From Flagellimonas pelagia (GTDB lineage Bacteria; Bacteroidota; Bacteroidia; Flavobacteriales; Flavobacteriaceae): a stretch of 64,000 bases of DNA. The notes under the pieces were generated by a model. It saw only the letters and a list, made by a program, of their open reading frames with translations, ran no database searches and was not told the DNA's origin. Shown here in pieces: positions 1-9,258 of the stretch. Numbering within the stretch: position 1 is the stretch's first letter; each line of letters opens with the position of its first letter. The stretch spans positions 111,088-175,087 of the forward strand of contig NZ_QXFI01000008.1 of assembly GCF_003584135.1 (NCBI RefSeq). Direction: 5' to 3'. The position numbers and the translations under genes are program-made.

Positions 1-1249
1 CCACTTCATAGAGACCCAACTGTTCCATCTCGTCCAAATCTTTCACCATACAAGCCTTGAGCAATTGAAGCGGGTAAATATCCATGGGGAATACCTCTTC
101 ATACTGACCTGTTACCACAAAAGCCCTGTGTTCACCATTGGTATTGGTGTCCAAATCATACTTCTTATTGGGCTGAAGCCAAGAAAAGGTCAACGCCCTA
201 GTGGTTGAAATTTTATTGAAAACGGGTTTGTTCCATCCAAAAAACTCATAATCGTCCCCTTCTGGAATTGCCGTAACCGTATTATTGTAAAAACCAAGAT
301 AGCCCTCGGTACTGGTCTTGGAACCTGTAAGCACGTCGCCATTGATCAATCGGAACCTGTCCTCGCTTACTCCACTAGCGTACAAGAAGGTAGATATTTC
401 AGCACCGATCTTGGTGGTATAATATTTCGGCGCTTTGATCACGGAACCTGCCAAAGCAATGGTCCTTTCGGCATTGAACTTGCCAGTGAGCAACAATTCG
501 CCCAAAATGACCATATCCTGTGGAGAAATGGTCCAAACGACTTCGCCCTTGTTCACGGGGTCAATCTTATTGATCTGTGTTCCTACCAAACCTGCCGGGT
601 GTGGTCCTGAAACCTTGTGCAGTTCAATTCCCTTCAAATCGGCGAAAGGAGATCGGCCTGAACTTCCAATGGAAACATGGATCTTACCAGGAGTCATTTT
701 ACCCAAAGCAGTAATGGCCGCCTGCAATTCCTGCTCCTTGCCTTTTAACACATAATCCACATCCGCGGCCAAAGGCGCAGTGGCATATGCCGAAATAAAA
801 ATGGCCTTCGGTGTGGCATCGGGATTGGCGATCACATCATAAGGCCGCTGTTTGATAAAAGGCCACCCTCCGCTGTGCAGAAGATAGTTCTTTATGGCAG
901 CACCGTCCGCTGTGTCCAGATCCGGCACTTTATTGATCATGTAATCCTGCGTTTTATCGGCAAGGATCTTTAGGCTCAGAATTTTTCTCCTTGCCCCTCT
1001 TACAATTTCCACAAGCTCACCGCTCACAGGGGACACAAAGTGCATTTGCTCTTTGTTCTTGTTGTAAAAGAGGGGTTCTCCCGCTTTTACCTCTTCCCCT
1101 TGTTTCATCAACATTTTTGGGGTGATTCCATGGAAATCATCTAGGTTCAGGGCATACACGTTACTGGTAACGGCTTTGGAAGTAGTCTGTTCTGCTGCCC
1201 CGACGAGGTTGATGTTCAACCCCTTTCTAATCCGGATGTCTTTAGACAT
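1..1249 (-). CDS. nqrA: Na+-translocating NADH:quinone reductase subunit A, 3' end outside window
   Basis: Subunit A of the Na+-NQR complex, the inner-membrane respiratory enzyme that passes electrons from NADH to quinone and pumps sodium. The reading frame is open from the ATG at 1249 to the first base of the window, about 416 codons; the family is about 450 residues, so only the C-terminal tail is missing. The N-terminus starts MSKDIRIRKGLNINL and continues with the family-typical 'KGGEPV-like' segment (here VKAGEPLFYNK) and the SPVSGEL stretch of a Rnf/Nqr barrel-sandwich domain. Gene order nqrA-F would continue to the left of the window. The identification is from recalled family sequence and is strong. 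Confidence 0.93.
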   Translation of the reverse strand, partial: MSKDIRIRKGLNINLVGAAEQTTSKAVTSNVYALNLDDFHGITPKMLMKQGEEVKAGEPLFYNKNKEQMHFVSPVSGELVEIVRGARRKILSLKILADKTQDYMINKVPDLDTADGAAIKNYLLHSGGWPFIKQRPYDVIANPDATPKAIFISAYATAPLAADVDYVLKGKEQELQAAITALGKMTPGKIHVSIGSSGRSPFADLKGIELHKVSGPHPAGLVGTQINKIDPVNKGEVVWTISPQDMVILGELLLTGKFNAERTIALAGSVIKAPKYYTTKIGAEISTFLYASGVSEDRFRLINGDVLTGSKTSTEGYLGFYNNTVTAIPEGDDYEFFGWNKPVFNKISTTRALTFSWLQPNKKYDLDTNTNGEHRAFVVTGQYEEVFPMDIYPLQLLKACMVKDLDEMEQLGLYEV

Positions 1250-1373
1250 ATTGTTGTAGACCTTTTGTTATCAAAATCGCTGGCAAATTTAGTACTTAAA
1301 GGATTCTTTTCATAATTATTATCCATAAAATTGGGATTATATCGAGCTAAATTCACAAGGCACACTTTTTGTT

Positions 1374-1381
1374 TACCTTTA
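1374..1381 (+). promoter_or_regulatory. -7 box (TACCTTTA) of the T9SS plug gene
   Basis: The box matches the Bacteroidetes -7 consensus TAnnTTTG except for the last base and lies 20 bases before the ATG at 1401. No convincing -33 TTTG at the usual spacing was seen. Confidence 0.4.
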
Positions 1382-1400
1382 CCCAAAACAAATGCAATAA

Positions 1401-2645
1401 ATGCGTGATTTGATCAAACATTTGTTCCTCTTTGCAATGGCTACCCAAACCTTTGCTCAGGTTCAGGAAGAGGTGAACCCTCCCGAAAATATCAAGACCA
1501 TCATTTTTAAGGGACCAACGGAAGACCAATTTCCAGTGGTACTCCTGGGTGAAAGCATGACCTTGGAGTTTGATGATATTACCGCCAAGGAACAGGACTA
1601 TTATTATAAGATAGTGCATTGCAATTACGACTGGACCCCATCGCAATTATTGAAATCACAGTACCTGTCAGGGGCGGACAACCAGCGCATCATCGATTAT
1701 GAGAATAGCTATACCACCCTACAGCCCTATTCCAACTATCGGTTGACGATCCCCAACGATAATGTTCGGCTCAAGGTGAGTGGCAACTATGTCCTGGAAA
1801 TTTATAATAGTTACGGAGAGATTCAATTCTCCAGAAGGTTTGTGGTGTACCGTGATGCCGTTACCGTGGGCGGTGTGGTAAAGCGCTCCCGTGACTTTAA
1901 CTACCTCAACGAAAAGCAGGTGGTCCAATTTTCCATCAACACCAACGGTTTTCCTGTGGTGAACCCAAAAAATGAAGTAAAGGTGGCCATTCTTCAAAAC
2001 TATTTTTGGCCCACGGCATTGTATAACATCAAACCACAATTTACCATTGGCACCGAACTGGTATACAAATATGACAAGGAAACCAGTTTTTTTGGAGGCA
2101 ACGAGTTTTTGAATTTTGACACCAAAGACCTGCGTTCACCCACTTTTGCCATTTCCCGGATTGAAATGGGACAGGTCTATAACCATTATCTGTTTCCCAG
2201 TGAATATCGGTTTGATAAGCCTTATACGTATTTCCCTGACATCAATGGGGATTTTGTGGTGCGTACCCTCCAAGGGGACGATGTGTCCCGTGAGGCCGAA
2301 TATTCCAAAGTTCATTTTAAACTGCCCTATTCCAACCTCATTGGACTGGATCAAGTGTATGTGGTCGGCAAGTTCAACAACTACGCCCTCACGGATGAAA
2401 ATAGGATGACCTTTAACCCTGACAGTGGAATGTTCGAAGTTACCTTATTGATGAAACAAGGATTCTACAACTACAAATATGTGGTGGAAAGGGACAATGG
2501 CGCCATAGAACCCAACTTTGTGAGCGGGAATTTCCACTTTACCGAAAACAATTACCTGATCTTGGTATACTATCGGGATTTTGGCGACCTGTATGATAGT
2601 ATTATAGGTATAGGTTCCGTGAATTCCAGAACTATCAGCAATTGA
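1401..2645 (+). CDS. Type IX secretion system plug protein (DUF5103 family)
   Basis: A 414-residue secreted/periplasmic protein of the DUF5103 family. The family member characterised in Flavobacterium johnsoniae is the Plug that closes the periplasmic face of the SprA translocon of the type IX secretion system. A signal peptide is visible (MRDLIKHLFLFAMATQTFAQ, cleavage probably after the AQ). The rest is beta-rich with a C-terminal immunoglobulin-like segment (LIGLDQVYVVGKFNNYALTD) resembling an AMPK/CBM-type fold. It stands alone rather than in a T9SS operon, but porT lies about 14 kb downstream. Family assignment is strong; the specific role is transferred from the family. Confidence 0.85.
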   Translation: MRDLIKHLFLFAMATQTFAQVQEEVNPPENIKTIIFKGPTEDQFPVVLLGESMTLEFDDITAKEQDYYYKIVHCNYDWTPSQLLKSQYLSGADNQRIIDYENSYTTLQPYSNYRLTIPNDNVRLKVSGNYVLEIYNSYGEIQFSRRFVVYRDAVTVGGVVKRSRDFNYLNEKQVVQFSINTNGFPVVNPKNEVKVAILQNYFWPTALYNIKPQFTIGTELVYKYDKETSFFGGNEFLNFDTKDLRSPTFAISRIEMGQVYNHYLFPSEYRFDKPYTYFPDINGDFVVRTLQGDDVSREAEYSKVHFKLPYSNLIGLDQVYVVGKFNNYALTDENRMTFNPDSGMFEVTLLMKQGFYNYKYVVERDNGAIEPNFVSGNFHFTENNYLILVYYRDFGDLYDSIIGIGSVNSRTISN

Positions 2646-2675
2646 TTATATTTAGGCCCAAATCCTGGGAAGGTT

Positions 2676-3926
2676 ATGGGGAAAAAAGATGGCTTGGTCA
2701 GTAAAGGCCGTTATCAACTTCAATTTAGGGGCGTTACATGTTTGAACTGCGGCCACCCGTTGGACATCAGTGATAAATACTGTCCCAACTGCTCACAGGC
2801 CAACAGCACCAAAAAATTGACCCTCAAGGATTTTCTGGATGAATTCCTTTCCAGTGTCATGAACTATGACTCCAAACTTTTAAAGACCTTGTCGGCACTG
2901 ATAATGCGTCCCGGGGGCATTACCATGGACTATATCAACGGCAAAAGAGTTTCGTACACTAATCCGTTCCGGTTTTTGTTGAGTTTGGCCTTTATCTATT
3001 TTTTGATGTTCACCTTCAACAACCAATTTTCAGATCTGGATAAGGCCGCAAAATCCTTTGATGGCAATATTACAGCGGGAGGCCCTGTTTCGTACAATAT
3101 TAAGTCTGGGGACATAAAAGTGGACAGCTTGAAGATGAAGCAACAAGCCGAGGAAGTGTTGAAATCTCTGGATTCCATCGATAAGAAGAACCCTGGATTG
3201 GCCCTTGGCCTCAAAAAATTCGATTCTATTCGAAATGCCGACCCTGAGGTGGCACATTCGCTCAGCATGTTGGACTCCCTGACCCATTTAAAAGATCAAA
3301 AACCCAAGGTGAACAAGGATTCCTTGATGGCGGCCAACCCAAAGATCTACTTTGATAGCATCAGCAAAAAGTCGGGGATAGACGGGTTCTCCGACAAAGT
3401 TGATTTTTTTGTCCAAATGATCAAGAAAGACACCCTTTTCTCCTTTGAGCAGGCCAGTGAAAAATACAACATCGAGGGAACCATGTCCAACAAAATGGCC
3501 TTCAATGCATCCAACAATTTTTTGACCATTATACAACGACCAAGTGCATTCATAAAGTCGACAATTTCCAAGCTGCCCTTTGTGATATTCTTCTTTATGC
3601 CATTGTTCACCATCTTCATTTGGCTGGTGTACATCAGAAAAAAATATACCTACACCGATCATCTTATTTTTAGTTTCCACAATCAGTCCCTCTTGTTTAT
3701 CTTGCTCATCCTTAGCTTGATCTTGGACACGATTTTCAAGATCAGCACCGCATGGCTTTTTGTGACCATTTTCAGCATTTATCTGTTCATGGCCATGAAA
3801 AAGTTTTATGGACAAGGAGTATTTAAAACAATTGTGAAATACATTTTTCTGAACACTATATTTACGATCTTGGCATTTTTTGCCGTACTCGTACTGTTTA
3901 CAGGAAGTGTCTTTATCTATAACTAG
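2676..3926 (+). CDS. DUF3667 family membrane protein with N-terminal zinc ribbon
   Basis: A 416-residue protein. The N-terminus has a zinc-ribbon-like CxxC...CxxC pair (CLNCGHPLDISDKYCPNC, residues about 21-38). A DUF3667-type region follows (KRVSYTNPFRFLLSLAFIYFLMF), then a long soluble insertion (about residues 125-285) rich in Lys, Asp and Ser, and three to four hydrophobic helices in the C-terminal 130 residues. It begins 30 bases after the T9SS plug gene and ends three bases before apaG, so the three may be co-transcribed. The function of DUF3667 is unknown; nothing in the sequence suggests a catalytic site. Confidence 0.75.
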   Translation: MGKKDGLVSKGRYQLQFRGVTCLNCGHPLDISDKYCPNCSQANSTKKLTLKDFLDEFLSSVMNYDSKLLKTLSALIMRPGGITMDYINGKRVSYTNPFRFLLSLAFIYFLMFTFNNQFSDLDKAAKSFDGNITAGGPVSYNIKSGDIKVDSLKMKQQAEEVLKSLDSIDKKNPGLALGLKKFDSIRNADPEVAHSLSMLDSLTHLKDQKPKVNKDSLMAANPKIYFDSISKKSGIDGFSDKVDFFVQMIKKDTLFSFEQASEKYNIEGTMSNKMAFNASNNFLTIIQRPSAFIKSTISKLPFVIFFFMPLFTIFIWLVYIRKKYTYTDHLIFSFHNQSLLFILLILSLILDTIFKISTAWLFVTIFSIYLFMAMKKFYGQGVFKTIVKYIFLNTIFTILAFFAVLVLFTGSVFIYN

Positions 3927-3929
3927 CGT

Positions 3930-4316
3930 ATGTTCACTCAAGTAACAAAAGGCATTAAGGTTTCCGTCCAGACCACTTTTGAAGGTACTTTCTTCAAAAA
4001 TTACAAAATGCACTATGCCTTTGGCTACACCATAACCATTGAAAACCTGAGCAAGGATGCCGTCCAACTGGTGGCAAGGCATTGGGATATTTTTGATGCC
4101 CTGAAGGACATGGAGACCATTGACGGCGAAGGGGTCATCGGCAGAAAGCCCGTGATCAAACCTGGCAAGTCCCATACCTACAGTTCGGGATGTCTTTTGG
4201 CATCTCCCATTGGCGCCATGAAAGGGTATTACGAGATGGTGAACTTTACCACCTCCGAAGAATTTGAAGTGGAGATACCCACCTTCAAATTTGCTGCTCC
4301 TTTTGCCATAAACTAA
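3930..4316 (+). CDS. apaG: ApaG domain protein
   Basis: A 128-residue cytosolic protein of the ApaG family (a fibronectin-III-like beta sandwich; genetically linked to Co2+/Mg2+ tolerance in enterobacteria, molecular role unsettled). Family hallmarks are visible: YTITIENLSKDAVQLVARHWDI and the GVIGRKPVIKPGKSHTYSSG block followed by GAMKGYYEMV. Length agrees with the family (about 125 residues). It follows the DUF3667 gene by three bases, suggesting translational coupling. Confidence 0.9.
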   Translation: MFTQVTKGIKVSVQTTFEGTFFKNYKMHYAFGYTITIENLSKDAVQLVARHWDIFDALKDMETIDGEGVIGRKPVIKPGKSHTYSSGCLLASPIGAMKGYYEMVNFTTSEEFEVEIPTFKFAAPFAIN

Positions 4317-4326
4317 AGCGCATCAT

Positions 4327-4357
4327 TTTCTATTCGATATCCGATTGCTTACCTTTG
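4327..4357 (+). promoter_or_regulatory. Promoter of pruA
   Basis: A TTTC -33-like element (4327-4330) is followed after 19 bases by TACCTTTG (4350-4357), a perfect Bacteroidetes TAnnTTTG -7 box. It lies 30 bases before the pruA ATG at 4388. Confidence 0.6.
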
Positions 4358-4387
4358 GTGGAATTTTAAAATTTAAAAATCAACACC

Positions 4388-6016
4388 ATGGGAAAAGGAT
4401 TTTTTCAAGTTCCGACTGCATATAACGAACCTGTAAAAAGCTACGCCCCGGGAACCCCGGAACGCGACGAGGTATTAAAACAATATAAGGCCTATTACAA
4501 GGGAAATGTAGAAGTGCCTTTGTATATTGGCATTGATGAAATCAAGACGGGCAACACCAAGCCCATGTCTCCTCCCCACGAGCACAAACATGTGGTGGGA
4601 CATTACCACACAGCCGATAAAAAACATGTGGAGCAGGCCATTTCCAATTGTCTGGAATCCAGAAAAGCTTGGGCCAATCTCCCTTGGGAACAGCGTGCCG
4701 CCGTTTTCTTGAAAGCGGCAGAACTCATTGCAGGTCCTTACCGCGCCAAGATCAATGCATCCACCATGATGGCACAGTCCAAGACCATACACCAAGCTGA
4801 GATCGATGCTGCTTGCGAGTTGATCGATTTCTTGAGATTCAACGTGGAGTTCATGTCCCAGATTTACGGGGAACAACCAGAATCTTCCGAAGGCATATGG
4901 AACCGTGTGGAATACCGTCCGTTGGAAGGTTTCATCTACGCGATCACCCCGTTCAACTTTACGGCGATAGCAGGGAACCTACCTGCCAGTGCCGCAATGA
5001 TGGGCAACGTGGTCGTATGGAAGCCAAGTGATAGCCAGATATTTTCGGCAAAAGTCATTATGGATGTGTTCAAGGAGGCTGGTCTTCCCGATGGGGTCAT
5101 CAACATGGTGATGGGGGATCCTGTCATGATCTCGGAAACCCTTTTGGCCAGCCCAGATTTTGCTGGTCTGCACTTTACAGGTTCCACCCATGTATTCAAA
5201 GAATTGTGGAAACAGATCGGGAACAATATCCATTCCTATAAAACCTACCCAAGGATTGTGGGAGAAACAGGCGGGAAGGATTTTATCATCGCACACCCAT
5301 CGGCAAAACCGAAACAGGTGGCCACTGCAATTGTTCGCGGTGCATTTGAGCTGCAAGGGCAAAAATGTAGTGCCGCTTCCCGTGTCTATCTTCCAAAATC
5401 CACCGCAACTGAAATACTGGATCTGGTAAAGGCGGATTTGGCATCCTTCAACAAGCCAGGTTCTCCAGAGGATATGAGCAACTTCATCACCGCCGTGATC
5501 CATGAAGGTTCTTTTGACAAACTGGCCAAGTATATCGATCAGGCCAAGGCCGATAAGGATACCGAGATCATTGCCGGGGGAGGTTACGACAAGTCCGTGG
5601 GATATTTTGTGGAACCTACCGTTATTCTGACCACCAATCCAAAGTATGAGACCATGTACACTGAACTGTTCGGGCCTGTGGTCACCGTCTACATTTATGA
5701 GGATAAGGATTGGAGTGAAACTCTAAAATTGGTCGATAGCACTTCCGAGTACGCCTTGACCGGGGCAGTTTTGTCCACCGACCGTTATGCCATAGAGGAG
5801 GCCACCAAGGCCCTTCAGGATTGTGCAGGGAACTTCTACATCAACGATAAACCCACCGGTGCCGTTGTAGGCCAGCAGCCTTTTGGAGGCGCCAGGGCAT
5901 CAGGGACCAATGACAAAGCGGGCTCCGCACAAAACTTGTTACGTTGGGTTTCTCCCCGATTGATCAAGGAGACTTTTGTTACCCCAGAAGATTATCGTTA
6001 TCCATTTTTGGGATAA
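4388..6016 (+). CDS. pruA: L-glutamate gamma-semialdehyde dehydrogenase (delta-1-pyrroline-5-carboxylate dehydrogenase)
   Basis: A 542-residue aldehyde dehydrogenase, typical of the long P5C-dehydrogenase subtype. It oxidises glutamate semialdehyde (from proline or arginine catabolism) to glutamate with NAD+, in the cytosol. Visible motifs are the Rossmann/active-site region YAITPFNFTAIAGN, the FTGST NAD-binding element, the ETGGKDF block carrying the general-base Glu, and GQKCSAASR with the catalytic cysteine. The C-terminal NDKPTGAVVGQQPFGG segment is characteristic of P5C dehydrogenases. It has its own promoter and is closed by a hairpin terminator. Confidence 0.96.
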   Translation: MGKGFFQVPTAYNEPVKSYAPGTPERDEVLKQYKAYYKGNVEVPLYIGIDEIKTGNTKPMSPPHEHKHVVGHYHTADKKHVEQAISNCLESRKAWANLPWEQRAAVFLKAAELIAGPYRAKINASTMMAQSKTIHQAEIDAACELIDFLRFNVEFMSQIYGEQPESSEGIWNRVEYRPLEGFIYAITPFNFTAIAGNLPASAAMMGNVVVWKPSDSQIFSAKVIMDVFKEAGLPDGVINMVMGDPVMISETLLASPDFAGLHFTGSTHVFKELWKQIGNNIHSYKTYPRIVGETGGKDFIIAHPSAKPKQVATAIVRGAFELQGQKCSAASRVYLPKSTATEILDLVKADLASFNKPGSPEDMSNFITAVIHEGSFDKLAKYIDQAKADKDTEIIAGGGYDKSVGYFVEPTVILTTNPKYETMYTELFGPVVTVYIYEDKDWSETLKLVDSTSEYALTGAVLSTDRYAIEEATKALQDCAGNFYINDKPTGAVVGQQPFGGARASGTNDKAGSAQNLLRWVSPRLIKETFVTPEDYRYPFLG

Positions 6017-6034
6017 TTTCGAAATACCTAATTT

Positions 6035-6064
6035 AAAGGCTGCCAATAATGGTAGCCTTTTTTA
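6035..6064 (+). terminator. Rho-independent terminator after pruA
   Basis: Stem AAAGGCTGCC / GGTAGCCTTT around a short AATAAT loop, followed by a run of T, 18 bases after the pruA stop codon. Confidence 0.8.
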
Positions 6065-6086
6065 TTTGATCTAAACACAAAAAACC

Positions 6087-6851
6087 ATGCCCAGACCCTA
6101 TATTTTAGCCGAAACCAATTGGAAGCACCTTAAAGACGAATCCTTTGATTTGGCAGTGCTCCCTTGGGGTGCCACGGAAGCCCATAATTATCATTTGCCT
6201 TATGCAACGGATGTGATTGAAGCGACCAAAATCGCAGAAGAATCGGCACGTTTGGCTTGGGAACAAGGTGGCAAGGTGGTGGTACTACCTACCATTCCAT
6301 TTGGTGTAAATACAGGGCAATCGGACATTTATTTGGATATGAACCTGAACCCCAGCACCCAATTTACCATTTTAAAGGACGTGTTGACCGTTTTGGAAAG
6401 ACAGGGCGTGCATAAGTTCATGATATTGAACAGCCACGGAGGCAACAATTGGGAAGCACTGGTACGGGAATTGGGACTGCTCTTTCCGAACATGTTCCTT
6501 TGCGTGACCAATTGGTTCAAAATGGTAGAGAAAAAGGAGATTTTTGAAATTCCAGGCGATCATGCCGATGAAATGGAGACCAGCCTTATCCTGCATTTGG
6601 CTCCCGAACTGGTACTTCCGAGAGAAGATTGGGGCGATGGAAAAGAATTCAAAAACAAGATCAAAGCCTTTTCCGAAGGGTGGGCCTGGACGGAGCGGCC
6701 ATGGTCCAAGATCAGTGCCGATACCGGGGTAGGCGATCCATCCAAAGCAACTGCGGAGAAAGGAAAGCTGTTTTTTGATACGGTTTGTGCAAAAATGGCC
6801 AGACTGTTCATGGATATTGCCCAAGCGAATCCTAACGAACTTTACGAATAG
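6087..6851 (+). CDS. Creatininase-family amidohydrolase
   Basis: A 254-residue protein of the creatininase superfamily of metal-dependent amidohydrolases. The metal-binding signatures are visible: GATEAHNYHLPYATDV with Glu/His/Asp ligands (residues about 29-44), NSHGGN (about 115-120) and GDHADEMETSL. The family includes creatininase, the archaeal formamide hydrolase ArfB and peptide-modifying enzymes, so the substrate here cannot be named. It is followed after two bases by a GlxA-type regulator, suggesting an operon. Confidence 0.85.
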   Translation: MPRPYILAETNWKHLKDESFDLAVLPWGATEAHNYHLPYATDVIEATKIAEESARLAWEQGGKVVVLPTIPFGVNTGQSDIYLDMNLNPSTQFTILKDVLTVLERQGVHKFMILNSHGGNNWEALVRELGLLFPNMFLCVTNWFKMVEKKEIFEIPGDHADEMETSLILHLAPELVLPREDWGDGKEFKNKIKAFSEGWAWTERPWSKISADTGVGDPSKATAEKGKLFFDTVCAKMARLFMDIAQANPNELYE

Positions 6852-6853
6852 GA

Positions 6854-7822
6854 ATGAAATGCTCCACAAAGCACCGTGCTTTTTTCCTGATTCCCCCAGA
6901 AGTACAGCTACTGGACATTGCCGGTCCTGCACATTTGTTTTATGAGGCCAAGGAATATGGAGCCTCATTGGAAACCCATTTTCTAAGTATGGAAAGCCAT
7001 CTGATGCAATTTTCAAGCGCCGGACTTTCCTTGGGGAACCTTGAACTTTTTTCCGATCATACCCTCGGTCCCGACGATCTTCTTTTTATTCCCGGACTTG
7101 AGTCACATTTGTTTTACGATACCAACATCACAAAGAAATATGTCGATTTCTTTGATTGGTTAAGACATCAATATAAGAACAAGGCCAAAATATGTTCGGT
7201 ATGCACTGGGGCATATCTCGTGGCATTGACAGGGCTTTTGAACGGTAAAGAATGTACCACGCACTGGAAGTATCTGGAAGATTTTAAAACCAGGTTCCCA
7301 AAGACCCATTTACTTTCGGATCGTTTGATCACACATGATGGCAACCTATATTCCAGTGCAGGGGTTTCTTCAGGGATTGATTTGGCACTTTATCTTTTGG
7401 AAGAATTGTTCGGAGCAGTGTTTGCATCAAAGATTGCCAAGGAAGTTGTCATTTATCTTCGTAGGACAGAAAACGACCCTCAACTCAGTGTTTTTCTTCA
7501 GTACAGGAACCATATTGACACAAGGATACATCAGGTGCAAGATTTACTGGCCCAAAATCTTGAGCAGAAAAACAATATTGAGAACTTGGCCAATTCAGTT
7601 CACATGAGTCCCCGTAACCTTACCCGACTCTTCAAAAAGACCACTGGAATCACCATTGGTGAGTATTTGGACAGATTGCGGGTGGAAAGGGCCATTCAAT
7701 TGCTCACGGCAGGTTCCAAAGTAAGCGCGGTAGCCACGGCATGTGGCCTCCAAAGCAGCAATCAACTGCGCTCCCTACTTAAAAAACACACCACTTCCCT
7801 CCCATCCGATTGGAAAGCATAA
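6854..7822 (+). CDS. GlxA-type transcriptional regulator (DJ-1/PfpI plus AraC HTH)
   Basis: A 322-residue regulator. The N-terminal half is a DJ-1/PfpI-like domain (KICSVCTGAYLVALTGLLNGKECTTHW holds the nucleophile-elbow cysteine). The C-terminal 100 residues are an AraC-type double helix-turn-helix (NLANSVHMSPRNLTRLFKKTTGITIGEYL). Such proteins usually regulate neighbouring catabolic genes; here the creatininase-like gene upstream and the secreted DJ-1 protein downstream are candidates. The start lies two bases after the upstream stop. Confidence 0.9.
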   Translation: MKCSTKHRAFFLIPPEVQLLDIAGPAHLFYEAKEYGASLETHFLSMESHLMQFSSAGLSLGNLELFSDHTLGPDDLLFIPGLESHLFYDTNITKKYVDFFDWLRHQYKNKAKICSVCTGAYLVALTGLLNGKECTTHWKYLEDFKTRFPKTHLLSDRLITHDGNLYSSAGVSSGIDLALYLLEELFGAVFASKIAKEVVIYLRRTENDPQLSVFLQYRNHIDTRIHQVQDLLAQNLEQKNNIENLANSVHMSPRNLTRLFKKTTGITIGEYLDRLRVERAIQLLTAGSKVSAVATACGLQSSNQLRSLLKKHTTSLPSDWKA

Positions 7823-7896
7823 TTGGCCCAATACTGCGGATGGTTGTCCTTTCGCCATGTCTTCCCCTATTGTACTTTTGAACAAATCATCAAAAA

Positions 7897-8934
7897 ATGA
7901 ACAAGCTATCCTATTTACTCGCCCTTTGTTTGACATCATTACTGACTATGGCCCAAAACACTGAAACCCAAAACACGGTATACATCTGCCCTCCTTGCGG
8001 TAGCTCGTGTGACGATGCCATGCATCATGCTCCTGGCGTTTGCTCGCACTGCAACATGCCCCTTGTGAAAAAGGATGACTCCAAGACCATCGCCTTTTAT
8101 CTACAAAATGGGGTCGAAGTATTGGATTTTGCTGGCCCGATGGAAGTCTTCACCTATGCCGGATACAAAGTATTCACCGTTTCAGCGACACAGGAACCTA
8201 TCAAATCGCAGGGGGTATTGCAGGTAGTGCCCGACTACAGCATTGAAAATGCCCCGAAAGCTGATATATTGGCCTTTTTTGGGGGTAATTCCGGTGCAGC
8301 TTCCCAAAACGAAAAAGTGATCAAATGGGTACAGGGCCAAAAGGATGTACAATATCATTTTTCCGTATGTACGGGGGCTTTTGTTTTGGCGGAAGCCGGG
8401 GTGTTGGATGGCAAAACGGCCACCACCTTCCATAATGCCCTTGCCGATCTGGAGGCCAATTATCTGAAAGTGGACGTGCGTAAAAACGTCCGATTTGTAG
8501 ATAATGGCAACGTGATCACCACGGCCGGAATTTCAGCAGGAATCGATGGTGCATTGCATCTGGTGGCCAAACTCCAAGGGTTGAACGCAGCCAAACGTAC
8601 GGCCTATTACATGGAGTACGATAACTGGAATTTGGGTAATGGGCTGATACTTTCAGATGATAATCCATATAATCAAACGGAACCAGCATCTTTTTACACC
8701 GCATTTGAGGGCACTTATGAACATCCAAGGAGTTCCCAAGTCCAATTGATTTATAATAGGAAAGAAGGAAACTTGGTGGTCGAAAACAAGGGATTGCAAT
8801 CACCTGTACTCCATATTGTGGACGATGTGTTTTCCGATGCAGGAAATGAACCCGTGTTCTTCCACAGGAATAATTCGGGTGATGTTATCGGGTACTCCCT
8901 TACCAAAGAAGGGACCTTGTACAAGAAATTATGA
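7897..8934 (+). CDS. Secreted DJ-1/PfpI family protein with N-terminal heavy-metal-binding domain
   Basis: A 345-residue exported protein. A signal peptide (MNKLSYLLALCLTSLLTMAQ) is followed by a small Cys/His-rich metal-binding module (YICPPCGSSCDDAMHHAPGVCSHCNMPL, about residues 28-56) of the type found in heavy-metal-binding and YHS-like domains of copper/metal proteins. A full DJ-1/PfpI domain follows (FSVCTGAFVLAEAGVLDGKTATT has the elbow Cys) and then a C-terminal extension of about 90 residues. It resembles the sensor half of the GlxA-like regulator upstream, suggesting the two genes are functionally paired. The fusion of metal-binding module and DJ-1 fold in the periplasm is uncommon. 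Confidence 0.8.
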   Translation: MNKLSYLLALCLTSLLTMAQNTETQNTVYICPPCGSSCDDAMHHAPGVCSHCNMPLVKKDDSKTIAFYLQNGVEVLDFAGPMEVFTYAGYKVFTVSATQEPIKSQGVLQVVPDYSIENAPKADILAFFGGNSGAASQNEKVIKWVQGQKDVQYHFSVCTGAFVLAEAGVLDGKTATTFHNALADLEANYLKVDVRKNVRFVDNGNVITTAGISAGIDGALHLVAKLQGLNAAKRTAYYMEYDNWNLGNGLILSDDNPYNQTEPASFYTAFEGTYEHPRSSQVQLIYNRKEGNLVVENKGLQSPVLHIVDDVFSDAGNEPVFFHRNNSGDVIGYSLTKEGTLYKKL

Positions 8935-9091
8935 TTCTTCACTCGGAAGCAGACTACAATAAAACCCACATTAATACTGTTCTAAAAACTACTAAACTTA
9001 CTTTGGGAGAAGGTTAAAATGGGATTTTAAAGAGATACATCCTGAAGCGTTCCATACTTTTTATGTAAATTTAACGTTAATTAATTGTTAC

Positions 9092-9120
9092 TTGAATGTA
9101 ATCTATTTAGTTTTACATTG
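9092..9120 (+). promoter_or_regulatory. Possible promoter of a 40-codon small gene
   Basis: TTG (9092-9094), 19 bases, TACATTG (9114-9120), one base short of the TAnnTTTG -7 consensus. It lies 15 bases before the ATG at 9136. Confidence 0.35.
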
Positions 9121-9135
9121 TAAAAACAATTCGTT

Positions 9136-9258
9136 ATGAGCGCAGGTATACATGTTTGGTGGAAAAAAATGGTTGAAAAATATAACCGTCTTTGGCAGTT
9201 CGGCAAGGATTATGCCCGTAAATGCCGATTGGTTTATAAAAGAATGTACAGTATTTAA
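9136..9258 (+). CDS. Possible 40-residue basic small protein
   Basis: A short open frame reads MSAGIHVWWKKMVEK, continues with aromatic and basic residues and ends KRMYSI before a TAA. It is preceded by a promoter-like pair at a sensible distance and its stop overlaps the end of the convergent rsmG gene by four bases. It has three Trp residues and a net positive charge and no signal peptide. I do not recognise the family. The open frame could be chance; the support is position, promoter and codon choice like that of neighbours. Confidence 0.35.
   Translation: MSAGIHVWWKKMVEKYNRLWQFGKDYARKCRLVYKRMYSI

Noticed and set aside
3288..4175. A 295-codon open frame on the minus strand opposite the DUF3667 and apaG genes
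   Set aside because: It runs antisense through two well-supported genes, has no homology I recognise and the composition of a shadow frame.
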